DNA from: JBNKEI01 sp050288705
GTDB lineage: Bacteria > Myxococcota > Myxococcia > Myxococcales > UBA5297
Reading direction: 5' to 3'
Assembly (NCBI GenBank): GCA_050288705.1
Contig: JBNKEI010000130.1
Coordinates: 1 to 6,282, forward strand
Length of the DNA: 6,282 nt
Position numbers and translations under genes: made by a program. The notes below the pieces were generated by a model. That model was not told the DNA's origin, did not search any database, and saw only the letters and a list, made by a program, of their open reading frames with translations. Shown here one piece after another: positions 5,273 through 6,282 of the stretch; positions within the stretch are counted from its first letter, which is position 1; each line of letters starts with the position of its first letter.

Positions 5273-5379
5273 ACGGACGAACCACGAGTGCTGGTCGCTG
5301 ACGATGCGCCAAAACAGTAAGCCGTTCTGCCTCCCATTTGCCAGTAGCATATCCCGCCTCGCCACCGTCATATTCTAAT
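5262..5379 (-). pseudogene. Short-chain dehydrogenase/epimerase (SDR) fragment
   Basis: The minus frame reads LEYDGGEAGYATGKWEAERL followed by TVLAHRQRPALVVRPFNSN. 'Y-A-T-G-K' is the YxxxK catalytic motif of SDR enzymes, and 'KWEAERL...ALVVRPFN' matches the helix and strand that follow it in extended SDRs such as nucleotide-sugar epimerases and thioester reductases. About 38 residues remain, with no NAD-binding N-terminus and no start of their own; the ATG at 5402 lies beyond the neighbouring repeat. The fragment ends exactly at the IS-end repeat (5380) on one side and at the transposase remnant on the other, so it was trapped between two mobile-element events. The family call is moderately sure because the piece is so short. 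Confidence 0.4.
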
Positions 5380-5394
5380 TGCGTTGTTGCATGA
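5380..5394 (+). repeat. IS-end-like repeat, copy D
   Basis: TGCGTTGTTGCATGA matches the first 15 bases of the repeats at 3388, 3515 and 3628 (inverted). It marks the exact border between the SDR fragment and the glmS-thpR operon DNA. Only the terminus is left; sequence on its interior side departs at once from the other copies. Confidence 0.6.
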
Positions 5395-5395
5395 C

Positions 5396-5470
5396 TCAAC
5401 ACGCAAACGAAGCTCCCTCTTTGAGTAAATTAGACTTACTAACTTCTTTTTTACTCTGTTTTGGACTCAT
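5396..5470 (-). pseudogene. Truncated start of a third cistron after thpR
   Basis: An ATG at 5470 overlaps the 3' end of thpR by 20 bases and opens MSPKQSKKEVSKSNLLKEGA, then SFAC and TGA at 5398-5396. The stop arises 1-2 bases from the IS-end repeat, so the frame looks like the first two dozen codons of a real downstream gene cut by that element. The Lys/Ser-rich start is too short to name. Genes that often follow thpR (recA, for example) do not begin this way. The overlap with thpR is typical of translational coupling. An accidental frame is possible. Confidence 0.35.
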
Positions 5471-6056
5471 TAGATTCAGGCTGTTTAGAAAGCGTAAATT
5501 CCGCGAGGGTTTCGTAACGACTCCCTGAAAAGCCAAGTATACTTTTTCGCAAGGAAATGTTGCTAATTTCAAAAGGAGGCATTTCCGAAAGAGCAAAAGT
5601 GGAGACTTTTTGACCAATTCGCGAAGCCAAATCAAAATCTTTCACTCGGGCAAAAGTAAGATGAGGGATGAAAGGGCGTTTGTCGGGAGCGAATCCCAGT
5701 GTTTCCAGTCGCGATTGTACCCATTGAGCAATGGCCTCCATTTCTAGTTTGCCTTGAGAAATGCCAAAATAAAGAATTCTTGGTTTGTTAAGGGAGGGAA
5801 AACCTTGCAGATTTTTCCATTGAGCTAAGAAGCTATTAAACTGGTCAACCGCTGGCTCTAATGTCTCACGAATTTGTGGCGCCATGTTTTCAGGAGTATT
5901 CCCTAAAAACTGAAGAGTGAAATGAAGCGATTCCGGCGCAGTCCATTTTATGCCGCGGGAAAGGTGGTTTAGCGCCTTTTCTAAACGGCGCATTTCTTGT
6001 AGACAGAATTGCTGCACCTTTTCACAAATATCTAGCGAAATAAAAAGGCGCAGCAT
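5451..6056 (-). CDS. thpR: RNA 2',3'-cyclic phosphodiesterase ThpR (LigT family, 201 aa)
   Basis: A cytosolic 2H-phosphoesterase that opens 2',3'-cyclic phosphate ends of RNA to 2'-phosphates and can join tRNA halves in vitro. It starts MLRLFISLDI, the usual first strand of the family. Both catalytic HxTx motifs are present: HFTL at 45-48 in 'ESLHFTLQFLGNTPE' and HLTF at 132-135 in 'FIPHLTFARVK'. The length is normal. The C-terminus ends with a short polar tail (KQPESNESKTE). The ATG at 6056 lies 6 bases after the glmS stop; purines GGTGGA in the end of glmS may serve as ribosome binding site, so translation is probably coupled to glmS. It looks fully intact despite the damage just downstream. 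Confidence 0.95.
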   Translation of the reverse strand: MLRLFISLDICEKVQQFCLQEMRRLEKALNHLSRGIKWTAPESLHFTLQFLGNTPENMAPQIRETLEPAVDQFNSFLAQWKNLQGFPSLNKPRILYFGISQGKLEMEAIAQWVQSRLETLGFAPDKRPFIPHLTFARVKDFDLASRIGQKVSTFALSEMPPFEISNISLRKSILGFSGSRYETLAEFTLSKQPESNESKTE

Positions 6057-6062
6057 ATTGGT

Positions 6063-6282
6063 TTATTCCACCGTCACGCTTTTGGCCAGATTACGCGGTT
6101 GGTCCACGTCGGTGCCGCGCAAGTCGGCGACATGATAGGCAAAAAGTTGCAGGGGAATAACCGTGAGCAGCGGAGAAAGTAGCGGTTCGGTTTCGGGAAC
6201 AAAGACGACGTGCTCCGCTAATTCCGCCGCTTCGGAATCGTTCTGGTTGCAAATAGCAATTACTTTTCCCGAGCGGGCGCGT
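6063..6282 (-). CDS. glmS: Glutamine-fructose-6-phosphate aminotransferase GlmS, C-terminal end (starts outside window)
   Basis: The last 72 residues of GlmS, which makes glucosamine-6-phosphate from fructose-6-phosphate and glutamine, the first step to UDP-GlcNAc for peptidoglycan and lipopolysaccharide. The visible part is the end of the second sugar-isomerase (SIS) domain, with 'VFVPETEPLLSPLLTVIPLQ', then LFAYHVADLRGTDVDQPRNL and the near-invariant tail AKSVTVE. The C-terminal lysine of 'NLAKSVTVE' is an active-site residue in the family. It is followed by thpR in the same operon. Any glmS riboswitch or promoter lies outside the window. Confidence 0.96.
   Translation of the reverse strand, partial: RARSGKVIAICNQNDSEAAELAEHVVFVPETEPLLSPLLTVIPLQLFAYHVADLRGTDVDQPRNLAKSVTVE

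Noticed and set aside
5134..5337. 67-codon minus-strand frame
   Set aside because: Antisense of the transposase remnant; no motif. The SDR fragment lies in a different frame.
5471..5635. Upstream extension of the frame that contains the truncated third cistron
   Set aside because: This part lies inside thpR, whose own frame carries both catalytic motifs.

Overview
The window is bacterial DNA, most likely from a Gram-negative with a large accessory genome. A deltaproteobacterial or myxobacterial-type lineage is my guess, because a lipoprotein joining calcium-binding EGF domains to a PQQ-type propeller, and a secreted protein with a 'PYAIEA' N-terminal module, are typical of such genomes. The lineage is an inference from gene style only. 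All intact genes lie on the minus strand.

Layout from left to right. (1) 1-91: the first 30 codons of an IS66-type transposase-like gene, with a hairpin directly before its start. (2) 191-1807: an intact lipoprotein with three EGF-like domains and an eight-module PQQ-like beta-propeller. (3) 1911-2432: a scrap heap made of an annexin-like fragment (+), a PIN-domain toxin remnant (-) and the 3' end of an IS6-family transposase (+), joined end to end. (4) 2649-3331: an intact vapBC-type toxin-antitoxin pair with a readable promoter/operator. (5) 3388-3628: repeats that look like insertion-sequence ends, including a 114-bp MITE-like element with perfect 19-bp inverted ends. (6) 3674-4507: a secreted two-domain cysteine-rich protein. 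(7) 4623-5394: more broken genes: a 3' gene remnant, a decayed DDE transposase with an amber codon and a frameshift, and a dehydrogenase/epimerase (SDR) fragment ending exactly at another copy of the IS-end repeat. (8) 5396-6282: the end of a housekeeping operon, glmS-thpR, followed by the truncated start of a third cistron.

The right edge is the conserved chromosome (GlmS makes glucosamine-6-phosphate; ThpR is an RNA 2',3'-cyclic phosphodiesterase). Everything to its left looks like an accessory region built by repeated insertion and deletion. The exported proteins and the vapBC pair are the only intact genes in it. I see no CRISPR, rRNA or tRNA, and no clear new multi-gene system. The most notable items are the EGF-propeller lipoprotein, the secreted two-domain protein, the MITE-like element and the string of mosaic gene fragments.
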